Notes under the pieces: generated by a model
Databases searched by the model: none
What the model was told of the DNA's origin: nothing
What the model saw: the letters and a program-made list of their open reading frames with translations, nothing else
Program-made: the position numbers and the translations under genes
From: Magnetococcus marinus MC-1
GTDB taxonomy: Bacteria > Pseudomonadota > Magnetococcia > Magnetococcales > Magnetococcaceae
Direction of reading: 5' to 3'
Assembly (NCBI RefSeq): GCF_000014865.1
Contig: NC_008576.1
Span: 62,001-126,000 of the forward strand
DNA length: 64,000 nt
In this document: positions 42,173-52,157 of the stretch, one piece after another
Layout of the letters: each line of letters starts with the position of its first letter
Numbering within the stretch: position 1 is the first letter of the stretch

Positions 42173-42538
42173 TTAGCTGGCCTGTTGCAGGCGTTGAATA
42201 ACCTCGTGGGGAATATAGGTAGCGGCCTTCTCCAGGGGGGTAACATACATGAACCCCATACCGGGGGTGTCCAGATTGCCCGCCAGATAGGCACTGTTAA
42301 AGACCAAATCCTGCTGCTCCTTAGAGACCACCAGGTTGACCACCTCTTTTTCCACCTCGACCGCTACCCCCAGAGCACCCAGACGCTCCCGCACACCACT
42401 ACCCTTGGCGTAGTAGACGGTTGCACCCTGGGCACCGGCTTCGCGGGCCGCTTTGACGATCACATCGCCCAAGCCACGTTGTACGATGCAGGTGATGAGA
42501 GAGACGTCAGTAAGATAGGTAATATTACGTTCGCTCAT
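42173..42538 (-). CDS. P-II-like protein (first copy)
   Basis: A 121-residue P-II-like protein: DVSLITCIVQRGLGDVIVKAA, then GATVYYAKGSGVRERLG (a T-loop-like stretch), VVNLVVSKEQQDLVF and MGFMYVTPLEKAATYIP. The start overlaps the end of the DUF1538 gene by an ATGA junction. It is distantly similar to the next gene (GxGFMxVTxLxxAxxxxP in both), so the two probably arose by duplication. Ligand unknown. Confidence 0.78.
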   Translation of the reverse strand: MSERNITYLTDVSLITCIVQRGLGDVIVKAAREAGAQGATVYYAKGSGVRERLGALGVAVEVEKEVVNLVVSKEQQDLVFNSAYLAGNLDTPGMGFMYVTPLEKAATYIPHEVIQRLQQAS

Positions 42539-44340
42539 ATCGTTTGGACCTCTTTATCAGGAGATGCACTACCCGCATGGGTGGCTGCTTTGGCCTGGGT
42601 TTTCGCGCGATAGCGCACCCACAGACCTGTTATCAACACAGAGAGAATGGGACAGATGGAGGCCATAGAGAGAATCCCAAAGCCTTCCAGCGCATCAACG
42701 GCATTACCAAAGCCCAGACCCATCGCCAGCACCAGAGGTACCGTAATGGGACCTGTTGTCACGCCCGCGCTGTCCCAAGCGACGTTGACAAACTCTTCGG
42801 TCGAGAAGTAGGTCAGGATGATACCCAGGGCATAACTAGGGATCAACAACCACTGCAAAGGGAGTTCAAAGATTAACTTAGCCAGACCAATGGCCAGACC
42901 AAAGGCGACCCCAATTGAGACCGCAATCATCAGGGTCTGTTTTTTAAAGACACCATTGGTCAGGTTTTCCACGGTTGCGCCAAGGGCGTTCAGGGCGGGC
43001 TCGGCCAAGGTCGCGCCAAAGCCCAGTACCCAGGCAAAACCCAAGGAGAGGATCATGCCCACAATGGCGCTATAGATAGGGCCATAGGCTGTATACATGC
43101 CTGCTGCCGCAATCTTAATCTCAATGAAGGAGGCGGGTACCAGCGAACCAGACTGCTCGCCCAGCGCCGACAGACCATAGGTCAGACCCAGGTTAAATAC
43201 GCACATGCCCACGATGGTTAAGGTGATGCCATAGGTGATTTCACCGGCATTTTTAACCTGCTCCTTGAGCAGATAACGCAGCACCAGATAGAGGAACAGC
43301 ACCAGCGGTAAAATGGCCCGGATACCCAGGATAACCTCAACCCCAGGGGAGCTTTCATACCAGGGGGCTGGACCCACAGGAGCCGCCGCAGAGGCTATCT
43401 TAGCCGCTGCAATAATCTCTTCGGGGGTAACGGTATTGGCCACCACCAGGGAAAGAATCAACACACCGATAATGGGAAAGATGGAGGCCAAGGTCACAAT
43501 GCCGAAGCCCGACAACCCCGAATCCCCTTTACCCGCCGCCGCCGCGATGCCAATCCCCAGCGAGAGCACCAGTGGCACCGTCACCGGACCGGTGGTTACG
43601 GCACCGCAGTCCCACGCCAGACCTAAAATTTTGGTTAATTCAGGGTTGCCAGAGGCGTACATGGTCAGTGCCAAGGCTGGTGCCAAGGAGAGATAGACCA
43701 TGGGTTTCAAGCTCCAGCCATAGAGAAAACGCAAGGTTCCCAAAATGGCGGCCAAGCCCACGCCTCCACCCACCACCAGCACCAATACGCCGGACCAGTC
43801 ATTGAGCAGGGTGTAGAGATAGGGGGCCCGTTCTACCGAAACAATCTGTCCCGCCTGTTTCAACGCGCCGATGGCCGGTTCGGCAAAGGTTACGCCAATC
43901 CCCAGCAAAAAGGCGATGAGCAGCACCACCGGCAAGGGGGATTTTTTCGGCAGGGTATTACCGATCACCTCACCAAAGGGCATCAAGCCCAATTTTAGCC
44001 CCTCCATAAAAAACATCAGACCAAGACAAACCGCAAAGAGGCCCGCCGTGATGGAGAAGGAGTCTTGTACCAATTGGCGCAGCACAAAAAATTGAAACAA
44101 GGCCAGATAGATGGCCAAGGGGACCACAGCCTTGAGCTGATCCATAAAACGTACGGATATGTAAGGCTTGAGCAGTTTGAAGACATCCACAGAGCGGAGC
44201 TTCACAGGTGGAGGAGAGTAGGGTTTATAGTGACCCTGTTCATCACGTTCCAGCTTGGGGGTCAGATTGTTGTAACTGATCTCATTACGTTCAATCGTCG
44301 CTTCGCGCTGGTAGTCACCGTACCGATAGTTTTGCCCCAT
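42535..44340 (-). CDS. DUF1538 membrane protein, putative transporter
   Basis: A 601-residue polytopic protein with two homologous halves. Each has a conserved VTFAEPAIGAL or ATLAEPALNAL and an AWDCGAVTTGPVTVPLVL or AWDSAGVTTGPITVPLVL motif, all within hydrophobic helices. A soluble N-terminal segment of about 65 residues precedes the first helix. DUF1538 proteins are presumed transporters and often occur with P-II-like genes, as here. The repeated Glu-Pro and Thr-Thr-Gly-Pro motifs probably line the transport path. The substrate cannot be told from sequence. Confidence 0.88.
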   Translation of the reverse strand: MGQNYRYGDYQREATIERNEISYNNLTPKLERDEQGHYKPYSPPPVKLRSVDVFKLLKPYISVRFMDQLKAVVPLAIYLALFQFFVLRQLVQDSFSITAGLFAVCLGLMFFMEGLKLGLMPFGEVIGNTLPKKSPLPVVLLIAFLLGIGVTFAEPAIGALKQAGQIVSVERAPYLYTLLNDWSGVLVLVVGGGVGLAAILGTLRFLYGWSLKPMVYLSLAPALALTMYASGNPELTKILGLAWDCGAVTTGPVTVPLVLSLGIGIAAAAGKGDSGLSGFGIVTLASIFPIIGVLILSLVVANTVTPEEIIAAAKIASAAAPVGPAPWYESSPGVEVILGIRAILPLVLFLYLVLRYLLKEQVKNAGEITYGITLTIVGMCVFNLGLTYGLSALGEQSGSLVPASFIEIKIAAAGMYTAYGPIYSAIVGMILSLGFAWVLGFGATLAEPALNALGATVENLTNGVFKKQTLMIAVSIGVAFGLAIGLAKLIFELPLQWLLIPSYALGIILTYFSTEEFVNVAWDSAGVTTGPITVPLVLAMGLGFGNAVDALEGFGILSMASICPILSVLITGLWVRYRAKTQAKAATHAGSASPDKEVQTI

Positions 44341-44464
44341 GGTGGCGATCCGTTTGGCTGGGGTTATACTTAAAATACACGTCCAAGGGGTATTTGCAGG
44401 CGGTAGACCCCCAAAAAATCCACAAGTGACGTGCGCAGGTAACGTTTTTATAGAGAGATGTACG

Positions 44465-44498
44465 ATAAAAAGACATCCCAGACACTATGTCTGGGATG
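44465..44498 (-). terminator. Intrinsic terminator after pyrC
   Basis: On the minus strand CATCCCAGACA and TGTCTGGGATG pair around TAG (44474-44498), followed by TCTTTTTAT. Confidence 0.88.
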
Positions 44499-44508
44499 AT
44501 CCGATGGG

Positions 44509-45795
44509 TCAAGCCTCTTGATGGACAATTCGGCCAGCTAGGATCGTATATTTAACCCGTCCTTTAACTTGGCGACCTGCAAATGCGGTATTTTTGCTGC
44601 TGCCATGCAGCGCCAGTGCATCCACCGTCCAGCTTTGCTGGGGGTCGAACAGCACCACATCGCCCACGGCGTTCAGGCTCAATGTGCCGCGCGGCATGCC
44701 CAGCAGGCGGGCAGGGTTGCAGCTAATAGCCGCCAGAGCTTTAGCCAAGGGTAGCACCCCAGCTTCCACCAACTCCAGGGTGATGGGCAAGAGGGTCTCC
44801 AACCCCACCACGCCATTGGCGGCTTGGCAGAAGGGGACCCGCTTGCTATCTTCCTCATGGGGGGCGTGGTCGGTGGCAATGACGCTGATAACCCCACGCG
44901 CCAACGCCTCTTGGATGGCATTGACATCTCGCTGGTTACGCAGGGGTGGGGCCATTTTGGCATTGGTATCGTAGTTGCCTACATGGGTATCGTTCAACAC
45001 CAAATGGTGGGGCGCGGCCTCACAACTGACCCGCAGACCCTTCTCCCGCGCTTTAGCCACCGAGGCTACCGCACCGGCGCTGGAGATGTGCGCCACATGG
45101 TAGCGGCCACCGGTCAGCTCCACCAAGCGGATATCCCGCTCCACCAAAATATCCTCTGCCGCGTTGCAGATGCCCGATAGTCCCAAGCGGGTGGCAACCT
45201 CCCCCTCATTCATGCAGCCACACCCCACCAGACCGCTATCCTCGGCATGTTGGATGATCAAGCCACCAAAGGCGCGGGAGTAGTCGAGGGCACGGCGCAT
45301 CAAACCGCTGTTCATAATGGGCAGGCCGTCATCGGAAAAGGCCACACAACCCGCCGCCTGTAGCAGGCCCATCTCGGTAATCTCTTTACCCTGCAACCCC
45401 TTGGAGACCGCCCCAATGGGGAACAGGTTGGCAAAACCCGCGACCCGTGCTTTATCCAGCATATAACCGGTGACACTGGGATCATCATTGACCGGTTTGG
45501 TGTTGGGCATGGCAGCCACCGAGGTCACGCCGCCCGCCGCTGCGGCACGGGTGCCGCCGGCAATGGTCTCCTTATACTCATAGCCGGGCTCCCGCAGGTG
45601 AACATGCATATCCACCAGACCCGGGGCGGCGATCAGACCATCGGCCTCAATGACCGGCACGTGGGCCGGGGCATCCAGCTTGCCGATTTCACGAATCACC
45701 CCATCCACGATGAGAATATCGGCGATCTCATCCCGCTCGTTGGCCGGATCCACCACCCGAGCCCCACGGATAAACAGGGATTCCGTGCGCATCAT
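44509..45795 (-). CDS. pyrC: Dihydroorotase
   Basis: A 428-residue class I dihydroorotase. It has the metal-binding [15 protein letters not shown], the carbamylated-lysine region, [15 protein letters not shown] and the catalytic [14 protein letters not shown]. It cyclises carbamoyl aspartate to dihydroorotate. The start at 45795 follows AGGAGAGTCGCT and overlaps the pyrB stop by ATGA, so the pair is translationally coupled. The ATG codon is doubled (MMRTE), and either can serve. Confidence 0.96.
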   Translation of the reverse strand: MMRTESLFIRGARVVDPANERDEIADILIVDGVIREIGKLDAPAHVPVIEADGLIAAPGLVDMHVHLREPGYEYKETIAGGTRAAAAGGVTSVAAMPNTKPVNDDPSVTGYMLDKARVAGFANLFPIGAVSKGLQGKEITEMGLLQAAGCVAFSDDGLPIMNSGLMRRALDYSRAFGGLIIQHAEDSGLVGCGCMNEGEVATRLGLSGICNAAEDILVERDIRLVELTGGRYHVAHISSAGAVASVAKAREKGLRVSCEAAPHHLVLNDTHVGNYDTNAKMAPPLRNQRDVNAIQEALARGVISVIATDHAPHEEDSKRVPFCQAANGVVGLETLLPITLELVEAGVLPLAKALAAISCNPARLLGMPRGTLSLNAVGDVVLFDPQQSWTVDALALHGSSKNTAFAGRQVKGRVKYTILAGRIVHQEA

Positions 45796-46781
45796 AGCGA
45801 CTCTCCTAGCTGCGCTGAGTTACGGGCGGCACCGGTGCAAAGATGGTAAAGCACCGCCATACGCACCGCCAAACCGTTGGCAACCTGCTCCAAAATAACC
45901 GAACGGTTGGGATTGTCCGCCACATCCGAGGCAATCTCCACACCCCGGTTGATGGGGCCAGGATGCATCACCAGGGCGTGGGGCTGGGTGAGCTCCAAGC
46001 GACCACGGGTCAGGCCCCAATAAGCGAAATATTCGCGTACACTGGGCAGATAGGCCGAGGTCATGCGTTCCAGTTGCAGACGCAGCATAATGATCACATC
46101 CACCCCCCGCAGCCCCTCTTCCATATTATGGTGGACCGTAACGCCAAACACCTTGGTCGCTTCAGAGGGCATAAGGGTTGGGGGGCCAACAAAACGCACA
46201 TTGGCACCCAGGGTGCGCAAGGCAAAGGCGTTGGAGCGGGCCACCCGGCTATGTAGGACATCGCCACAGATGGCAACGTTCATCCCTTCAAAGCTGCTTT
46301 TGCCCATCTCTTCCAGGTGGTCTTGAATGGTGAGCAGATCCAGCAGTGATTGGGTGGGGTGCTCGTGCTGACCATCACCGGCGTTGATGATACCGGCATC
46401 CAGATGGCGGGCCAAAAAGTGGGGGGCACCAGAATCCCCATGACGCAGCACCACCACATCGGGACGCATGGCCTGTAGGGTGGCCACGGTATCGAGCAGG
46501 GTCTCCCCTTTGGCGGCGGAGCTACTGGAAGCGGAGATGTTGATCACATCGGCGCTCATGCGTTTACCGGCCAGTTCAAAAGAGGTACGGGTGCGGGTGG
46601 AGTTTTCGTAAAAGAGATTGATCACGGTCTTGCCACGCAGGGTGGGGACCTTTTTGATCTCACGATAATTGACATCGCGAAAAGCCTGGGCAGAATCCAA
46701 AATGGCACCGATTTCGTGACGGGCCAAACCATCCATGCCAAGCATATGGCGGCGGGTCCAGGCGTTCTGTTCCGGGTCCAT
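45792..46781 (-). CDS. pyrB: Aspartate carbamoyltransferase catalytic chain
   Basis: A 329-residue ATCase catalytic chain with the carbamoyl-phosphate motif [18 protein letters not shown] and [26 protein letters not shown], and the C-terminal [11 protein letters not shown]. No pyrI regulatory gene is beside it. The ATG at 46781 (MDPEQNAW) lies just behind TTAAGGAG; an upstream in-frame GTG at 46787 is too close. Operon order pyrR-pyrB-pyrC on the minus strand. Confidence 0.97.
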   Translation of the reverse strand: MDPEQNAWTRRHMLGMDGLARHEIGAILDSAQAFRDVNYREIKKVPTLRGKTVINLFYENSTRTRTSFELAGKRMSADVINISASSSSAAKGETLLDTVATLQAMRPDVVVLRHGDSGAPHFLARHLDAGIINAGDGQHEHPTQSLLDLLTIQDHLEEMGKSSFEGMNVAICGDVLHSRVARSNAFALRTLGANVRFVGPPTLMPSEATKVFGVTVHHNMEEGLRGVDVIIMLRLQLERMTSAYLPSVREYFAYWGLTRGRLELTQPHALVMHPGPINRGVEIASDVADNPNRSVILEQVANGLAVRMAVLYHLCTGAARNSAQLGESL

Positions 46782-46830
46782 CGTCACTCCTTAAATATGC
46801 ATAGGTAGGGCAAACCTGCCCTTGGGTTTT

Positions 46831-47379
46831 TCATGGTAAGGCGCGTGTATGGACCAAGCTCAGGCGCTGATCTGCATGGGTGACCACTTTCAAGTTATCA
46901 TGCAGCTCGGTGGGGACCTGTCTGGCACAAAAGTCGGGTTGAATGGGCAATTGACGGTGTCCACGATCCACCAACACGGCTAACTTAACCAACTCTGGGC
47001 GACCAAAGGCAAACAGCGCGTCCAATCCAGCCCGCACGGTGCGACCGGAGTAGAGAATATCATCGACCAAAATCACCCGTGCATGCTCCACATCCAGCAG
47101 CCCCAGATCGGTAGCGCCCACGGTGGGGTGGGGGCCAATGGTGCTTAGGTCATCCCGATAGAAAGTAATATCCAGAAAACCGATGGGCAGCTTAACCTGC
47201 AAGCTTGCGCTCAGCGAGTCGCGCAGCTGCTGTGCAATCACAGCGCCGCCCCGGCGAATACCCACCACGCACCATTGCGTTGGATCGCTGATGGATGGGA
47301 GGATAGTCTCCGCCAGCTCCGTGATGGCCTGGTGAATTTGATCCGGTGTCATAAGTGTATTTTCAAGGATGGCGTTCAT
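46831..47379 (-). CDS. pyrR: Bifunctional pyrimidine regulator PyrR / uracil phosphoribosyltransferase
   Basis: A 182-residue phosphoribosyltransferase-fold protein with the PRPP loop VDDILYSGRT, CVVGIRRGGAVIAQQL and the FYRDDLSTIG segment of PyrR. In Gram-positive bacteria PyrR binds pyr mRNA; in many proteobacteria its regulatory role is uncertain. I take the ATG at 47379, since the ORF upstream crosses the divergent Nudix gene start; the ATG at 47352 is possible. No attenuator hairpin was found between pyrR and pyrB (43-50 bp). Confidence 0.9.
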   Translation of the reverse strand: MNAILENTLMTPDQIHQAITELAETILPSISDPTQWCVVGIRRGGAVIAQQLRDSLSASLQVKLPIGFLDITFYRDDLSTIGPHPTVGATDLGLLDVEHARVILVDDILYSGRTVRAGLDALFAFGRPELVKLAVLVDRGHRQLPIQPDFCARQVPTELHDNLKVVTHADQRLSLVHTRALP

Positions 47380-47449
47380 GGGCCGTATTGTGGCGCAGAG
47401 GATGTTCCATTGCAATAAAAATGCGGGATGCAGAAGGGGTAAAAATGCC

Positions 47450-48055
47450 ATGGTCAAACTGCTTACATTGGAGCCTCTGAGCAGCGGCTTTTTAAAGGTG
47501 GTACGCGCGGTTGTGGACTACCAGCGTAGCGACGGCGGGCGCAGTGGCCCCCACCCCTTGGAGTGTGTCAAGCGTCCCCCTGCGGCGGTGATGATCCCCT
47601 ATGATCCGCGGCGGGATGAGCTGATTTTGGTCCGCCAATTTCGCATCGGTGCCTATATGGAGGACTCCAGCCGAGGCTGGGCGTTGGAGTTTCCCGCCGG
47701 TCTGTGCGACCAAGAGAGCGACCCCATGCAGACTGCCCGCCGGGAGCTGCTGGAAGAGACCGGCTACCAAGCCATCAGCGTAGAGCCGGTGATGACCTTT
47801 TTGGTCAATCCTGGGTTTGTCAGCGAGCGCATTCACCTCTTTTTAACGATCATTGATGCCGAGCATCCTGTCGCATTGGGGGGTGGGTTGGAGCATGAGC
47901 AAGAGGATATCCAGACCTTGCGTGTCACCTATGACGAGGCGCTAGCCATGGTGGCCGATGGCCGTATGGATGGGGGTCCGCCTATTTTGGCGCTACAGTG
48001 GTTGACCTTGAACCGGGCGCGTATCCGTGCCGAGGCTGCGGCACTGCATGAATAA
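47450..48055 (+). CDS. nudF: Nudix hydrolase, ADP-ribose pyrophosphatase type
   Basis: A 201-residue Nudix protein. The Nudix box is around EFPAGLCDQESDPMQTA followed by RRELLEETGY, and the family signature FLVNPGFVSERIHLFL fits ADP-ribose diphosphatases (NudF/TrgB-like). It would split ADP-ribose into AMP and ribose 5-phosphate. The start at 47450 follows AGAAGGGGTAAAAATGCC. Its gene is divergent from pyrR with only about 70 bp between starts, so promoters overlap. Confidence 0.87.
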   Translation: MVKLLTLEPLSSGFLKVVRAVVDYQRSDGGRSGPHPLECVKRPPAAVMIPYDPRRDELILVRQFRIGAYMEDSSRGWALEFPAGLCDQESDPMQTARRELLEETGYQAISVEPVMTFLVNPGFVSERIHLFLTIIDAEHPVALGGGLEHEQEDIQTLRVTYDEALAMVADGRMDGGPPILALQWLTLNRARIRAEAAALHE

Positions 48056-48179
48056 GTGGGGAGAGCCTCCCTCGCAAGCTGTGCCTGGCTCAGACTGGTT
48101 AGGTGCGCTATGCTGCCCCTTGTTTGCAGCGATCCCTAGAGCGCCCGTTTGCTGAACCCCTAAAGAGAGCTTACCCGGT

Positions 48180-49577
48180 ATGCATGGTTCTTCCCCCTCG
48201 GTCTCCCTGTTGCGCTGGCTACCCGCCCTGTTCCTGCTGGTGCTGGGGCTGGTCTATCTGTGGCTCAACCTGCCAGAATGGTCGGTGAAACACTATCCGG
48301 ATAGCAACTCCTACCTGCTGCTGGAAAAGCAAACTTTTATAGAGGCGCTCTCCCATGTGCGCACCATGGGCTACCCCGCTTTTGCGTGGGCGCTCAAAAC
48401 CCTGACGGGCTCCTATGCGGCGGTACCGGTGGTGCAGTATGTTCTGCATCTGCTGGCCGCTCTGCTGTTGTGGTATGGGCTATGTGTCTATGGATTGCGG
48501 CCCTGGTCGGCCCTAGTGGTGACGCTGCCGGTGCTGTTTGCCAATATTATTCGCTATTTTAGCCACGCTCTGCTGTCAGACGCCTTGGGGGCCACCCTGG
48601 TGGTGGTGGTGGTGGCGCTGTTGCTGCTCTACATTGCCCGGCCATGGCAATGGGGTTATGGGGTGGCTTTGGCGGTGGCGGTATTTGTGGCTTTTCAGGT
48701 GCGGCCTGCCAATCAGGTGCTGGTGCCTATGTTGGTTTTGGTGGGGGGGCTGCTGTATGGCATGCGTCCGGCGCGCCTACGGAGCGATGGAGCCATGGGG
48801 TTTTGGTCCATGCTGGGGCGCTTGAGTGCGGCGGGTTTTGTGCCTCTGTTGGGCTTTTTCACCCTGCGTCTGCTGCTGGTGGGGCACTTTGGCTTGGTTG
48901 CCGCAACCGGCATTCCCTTAATCGGCATCGCGGGCTCTTTGATCACCCCAGACCTGCTGCCGCAGATTCGTGAAGAGGTGCGGCCACTGGCCCAAACCAT
49001 TGTGGATGACCGGGAAAAGGATGGCATGGAGGTCCCTTTCAGCACCCTAGGGTGGATTCGCTATGGGGAGTGGTATCGGCAGTATGACTGGAACAACTAC
49101 CACAATACCGTGCTTGCCCATGCCCGCCGCATGCACAACGGCAACCATGTTATGGCCGATCAATCCTTGCAACAATTGGCTGTTCAGGTCTTGCGGCTGC
49201 GTTTTTCCTACTATGCCAAATGGATCATGGCGGCGGCGGGGGATGCCTTGGGGGTGTTGCTGCGACGGGATTTTAACCTGCAACTGACGGGGCTGTTATG
49301 GCTGTTGGCGGTGCTCTTTTACCACACGCTGCGGGGGATGCGGGTTTGGCGTGGCAAGCCCATCGTTGCGGCGCGGGATGCACAGGCCATGTGGGAGATC
49401 TCGGTGGTTGTGGTGGTGGGGCTGCTCTATGCGGGCATGGCCACGCTGTTGGTGATCCTCACCGCCCCCCCCATTGAGCGCTATCTACAAAATACCGCCA
49501 TTTTTCTACCGGGGGTGGTGGCGCTGCTCGCTTATATCCGTGTGCAGGAGGGCTGGCAGCTATGGCGGTCGTCATAG
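48180..49577 (+). CDS. Polytopic membrane protein, possible GT-C type glycosyltransferase
   Basis: A 465-residue protein with about 10-12 hydrophobic helices, the first at residues 9-30. The first periplasmic loop carries PDSNSYLLLEKQ and the sequence PAFAWALKTLTG follows, reminiscent of ArnT/PMT-type transferases that use lipid-linked sugars (D in the first loop). A long soluble loop lies at about residues 260-345 (REEVRPLAQTIVDDREKDG). The family is inferred from topology. It is convergent with two glycosyltransferase genes, which supports a role in surface polysaccharide. Confidence 0.68.
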   Translation: MHGSSPSVSLLRWLPALFLLVLGLVYLWLNLPEWSVKHYPDSNSYLLLEKQTFIEALSHVRTMGYPAFAWALKTLTGSYAAVPVVQYVLHLLAALLLWYGLCVYGLRPWSALVVTLPVLFANIIRYFSHALLSDALGATLVVVVVALLLLYIARPWQWGYGVALAVAVFVAFQVRPANQVLVPMLVLVGGLLYGMRPARLRSDGAMGFWSMLGRLSAAGFVPLLGFFTLRLLLVGHFGLVAATGIPLIGIAGSLITPDLLPQIREEVRPLAQTIVDDREKDGMEVPFSTLGWIRYGEWYRQYDWNNYHNTVLAHARRMHNGNHVMADQSLQQLAVQVLRLRFSYYAKWIMAAAGDALGVLLRRDFNLQLTGLLWLLAVLFYHTLRGMRVWRGKPIVAARDAQAMWEISVVVVVGLLYAGMATLLVILTAPPIERYLQNTAIFLPGVVALLAYIRVQEGWQLWRSS

Positions 49578-49584
49578 CGCGTGC

Positions 49585-50298
49585 TTAGCGGGGCTCGGTT
49601 TTGGGACGGCACAGCTCACTGGCCATATATTTAAGCAGCTTCCAACCGGTGGGCAGCGCTTTAAAGTGGGTTTGACCGGCCAGACGGGTGCGCTCATGCA
49701 CGGGGAACGCGGCCCGTTTAAGCTTAAGGCGGTAGCTGCGCACCACCATCTCTAGATCAATGGAGAGACCATGATCACGGGGGGCAATGGCATGAAAAGC
49801 CGCCACCCGCATGCCGCGCATGCCGTGCAGTACATCCCATAAGTGGGGACCCCGGTCCCGGCGCCAGAGCAGCGCCGCGAGGATCGAGATACCCTGCACA
49901 AACCATTTGCGGGGTTTGAGCAACTGCTCATCCTCCTCATTATGGGCCCCCGGCCCTAAACGGCTGGCAATGACCAGATCGTTGCCCGCCTGAAACAGGG
50001 GTTTAAAGTTTAAAACCGATTGGGGATCAATGCAGCCCTTGGGGTGGAACAGCACCAGCACATCGGTTTGGCAATGGGCAAACGCCTCCAGATAGGCCGC
50101 GTTATAGCCCGCCTTTTGCTGGGTGTGTACGGTGATGCCTTGCTCCCGCAAAAAGGTATCGGTGCCATCGCGGGACCCACCGTCCAGGGCATAGACTGCA
50201 TCAAAGTGGTCCAGCGGCAGATGGGGCAGGTCATGCCGACACCCCTCCAACTCATTGAAGGTGAGTAGACAGAGTGTGATGGTTGGGGTGGCGTTCAT
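49585..50298 (-). CDS. Family 2 glycosyltransferase
   Basis: A 237-residue GT-A fold protein: LCLLTFNELEG at the start, YALDGGSRDGTDTFL (nucleotide-sugar site), FHPKGCIDPQSV where the DxD would be, and IASRLGPGAHNEEDEQ. No membrane helix is obvious except perhaps ISILAALLW. It transfers a sugar or polyprenyl-sugar from a nucleotide donor. The ATG at 50298 follows GGAAGGCACC and overlaps the end of the next upstream gene by 4 bp, so the two are coupled. Confidence 0.84.
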   Translation of the reverse strand: MNATPTITLCLLTFNELEGCRHDLPHLPLDHFDAVYALDGGSRDGTDTFLREQGITVHTQQKAGYNAAYLEAFAHCQTDVLVLFHPKGCIDPQSVLNFKPLFQAGNDLVIASRLGPGAHNEEDEQLLKPRKWFVQGISILAALLWRRDRGPHLWDVLHGMRGMRVAAFHAIAPRDHGLSIDLEMVVRSYRLKLKRAAFPVHERTRLAGQTHFKALPTGWKLLKYMASELCRPKTEPR

Positions 50299-51317
50299 GG
50301 TGCCTTCCAGCCGCACTGGGTCAGGTCAAAAATCCAATCTTGCAACAGGCTTAATTCAAGTGGCTGCATATGGCCTTGCTCCACCAACCACGCATAACAG
50401 GTGTGCAAATTATCCAGCAGATGGGCGGTGCCGGTGGGCAGGTTAAGCTGGGCAAGCCCTGCGGCAATGGCGGCATTGTGCAGATAGCCGGGCACCTCGT
50501 CTTGAAAATCCCGATTTAAATCGTGTTCATTGCGCTCTTGCCAAACGGTGGGGCTAAAGAAGAGTACCCGCCAGCCACAGCTCCAGGCCAGCCGCTGCGC
50601 CACAAAGCTACGCCAGATATCGGTCATGCGAAACGAACAGGTGGCCGGTAGATAGAGCAGGGGAAAGGCATCCCGCCACCACAGGGTGTTTTGGCTATTA
50701 AAGGGGGACCAGACCCCCTCACCCAAGGCGATTTGGCGGTCGGCGATAAAGTTGCGCGGCAGCGGTAGGGTGAGGCGATAGATGGCGTCCACATCGGGGT
50801 TTTCGTCGGCCAAGCCCTGTTGAATGGGGCAATCCACCGACTGCATGGCCGTTAGGGGGGGCAGGCTTTGACGCACGGCATCCAGGGGCAGACCACGGGG
50901 CCAAAGGGGCAGGGCATGATCGTCGGGCTGTAAAAACAGGCCGTAGACGTTCAACCAGCCGGGCTGTTGCACGGTGACGGTTTCGACCATACGCGAGCGC
51001 GGCGCAAAAAAAGCGGCGCGGGGCCAGTTATCGTCATCGGTTTCCAAGATGCACTGGGTGCCTTGGGCGATGGCCTGGAGGTAGGCGATATTTTTGCGGG
51101 CATAGTGTTTGATGGGCGAAGAGAGGCCCAGCCGAAAACCACTCTGACGCTGCTGTTCCAAGCTGAGAAAGTGGCAGCCATCCAGGGCAAAAGAGTCGGG
51201 GGATTTGCTGTCGCCGGCCAGGATAAAGTCGTAGCCTGCCGCTTGACACCCTTGGGCTAGGGCGTGCATGACCGGGTTGGGCGCATGGATGGAGGTAACA
51301 ATCAGGGTCGTTTTCAT
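50295..51317 (-). CDS. STELLO/DUF288-type glycosyltransferase-like protein
   Basis: A 340-residue protein with features of the DUF288 (STELLO) family: start TTLIVTSIHAPNPVM, AGDSKSPDSF, ARKNIAYLQAIAQGTQCILETDDDNWP with the DxD-like DDD, and WSPFNSQNTLWWRDAFPLLYLP. In plants STELLO proteins act in Golgi cellulose synthase assembly; bacterial members are thought to be glycosyltransferases. The start is ATG 51317 or GTG 51323; neither has a strong ribosome binding site. It is the first gene of a two-gene unit with the family 2 transferase. Confidence 0.75.
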   Translation of the reverse strand: MKTTLIVTSIHAPNPVMHALAQGCQAAGYDFILAGDSKSPDSFALDGCHFLSLEQQRQSGFRLGLSSPIKHYARKNIAYLQAIAQGTQCILETDDDNWPRAAFFAPRSRMVETVTVQQPGWLNVYGLFLQPDDHALPLWPRGLPLDAVRQSLPPLTAMQSVDCPIQQGLADENPDVDAIYRLTLPLPRNFIADRQIALGEGVWSPFNSQNTLWWRDAFPLLYLPATCSFRMTDIWRSFVAQRLAWSCGWRVLFFSPTVWQERNEHDLNRDFQDEVPGYLHNAAIAAGLAQLNLPTGTAHLLDNLHTCYAWLVEQGHMQPLELSLLQDWIFDLTQCGWKAP

Positions 51318-51323
51318 AGTCAC

Positions 51324-52157
51324 GATGAGGATCTCAAGGATACCGAGTCAGGGTTGCGCAAGGCCGGGCACGCTCCGTATGGGGCGGCGGCGGTGGGGTT
51401 ATCTCACCACAAGGGGGCATAACCAGCAAGGTGTCAACACCAATGGGCATCCTTTTCCTTTCTATAGCAACAAGCGGTGGTTGGGTTGCCGCCAGCCAAC
51501 ATGATGGCGGTTATAGGTGCTGGAACCGTTTGCCAAGCAACTTTATTGCCAGATGCATGGAGACGCTAAAATGCGCGGAGTTTGGGGTCATGGATGGAGA
51601 GGCTGGGGTCATGCAGGGCCATAGCCGGTTTAGCGGGAGGGTTGGTCGCTCAAGGTCAAGAATGGGCGGTTAGGTCGGGGGTTTGCGTCCTGGGTAAGGT
51701 GCCACCACGGGTTGGCTCTGTCAGGAGGGGGAGGATTTTTGTTTGTTGGCGCGGGTATCATACGGAGAACCATTGCTCCTTGAGGGATGCAGGGGTAAAA
51801 TGGTACCCGTGAGATCCCTTGAACAAACTCACTTTGTATGTGCGACGAATAGGCGGGTGCCTACCATTATGAATGGGCGACCCCAGAGGCCGGTCTGTTT
51901 CTTCAGCCCGGCTTTTTTTTATTCTTTTCCTTGAAAACGGCCTGCTTTTGGCCAGTGGATGGTTGCGATGGGTGAGGGTACGGCACGCGCCAAGTAAAGC
52001 GCATAATCGGTGGGCGTGATGACAGAATCGCGGCTTCATTGGTACAATCAATGATCGTGCTACTCTCCCCTGGAGTTGCGGCCCCCAGGAACACGCTTGG
52101 CACAAGGTGGTGGTGACAATCCGGCGGCATGCCCATAAACTAAGGAAGATACGACCC
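51324..52157. other. Intergenic region, no gene supported
   Basis: More than 800 bp without a convincing gene. Several short ORFs (for example 51431-51673) lack ribosome binding sites and recognisable content. The only clear signal is a terminator at 51889-51920. The G-rich stretch 51560-51720 with repeated GGTCATG and GGGG may be a degenerate repeat. The promoter of the permease gene should be in the last 150 bp. Confidence 0.4.
51889..51920 (+). terminator. Intrinsic terminator
   Basis: GCCGG and CCGGC pair around a 14-nt loop and run into T8. No coding gene was found just upstream, so the transcript it ends is unknown. Confidence 0.6.
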
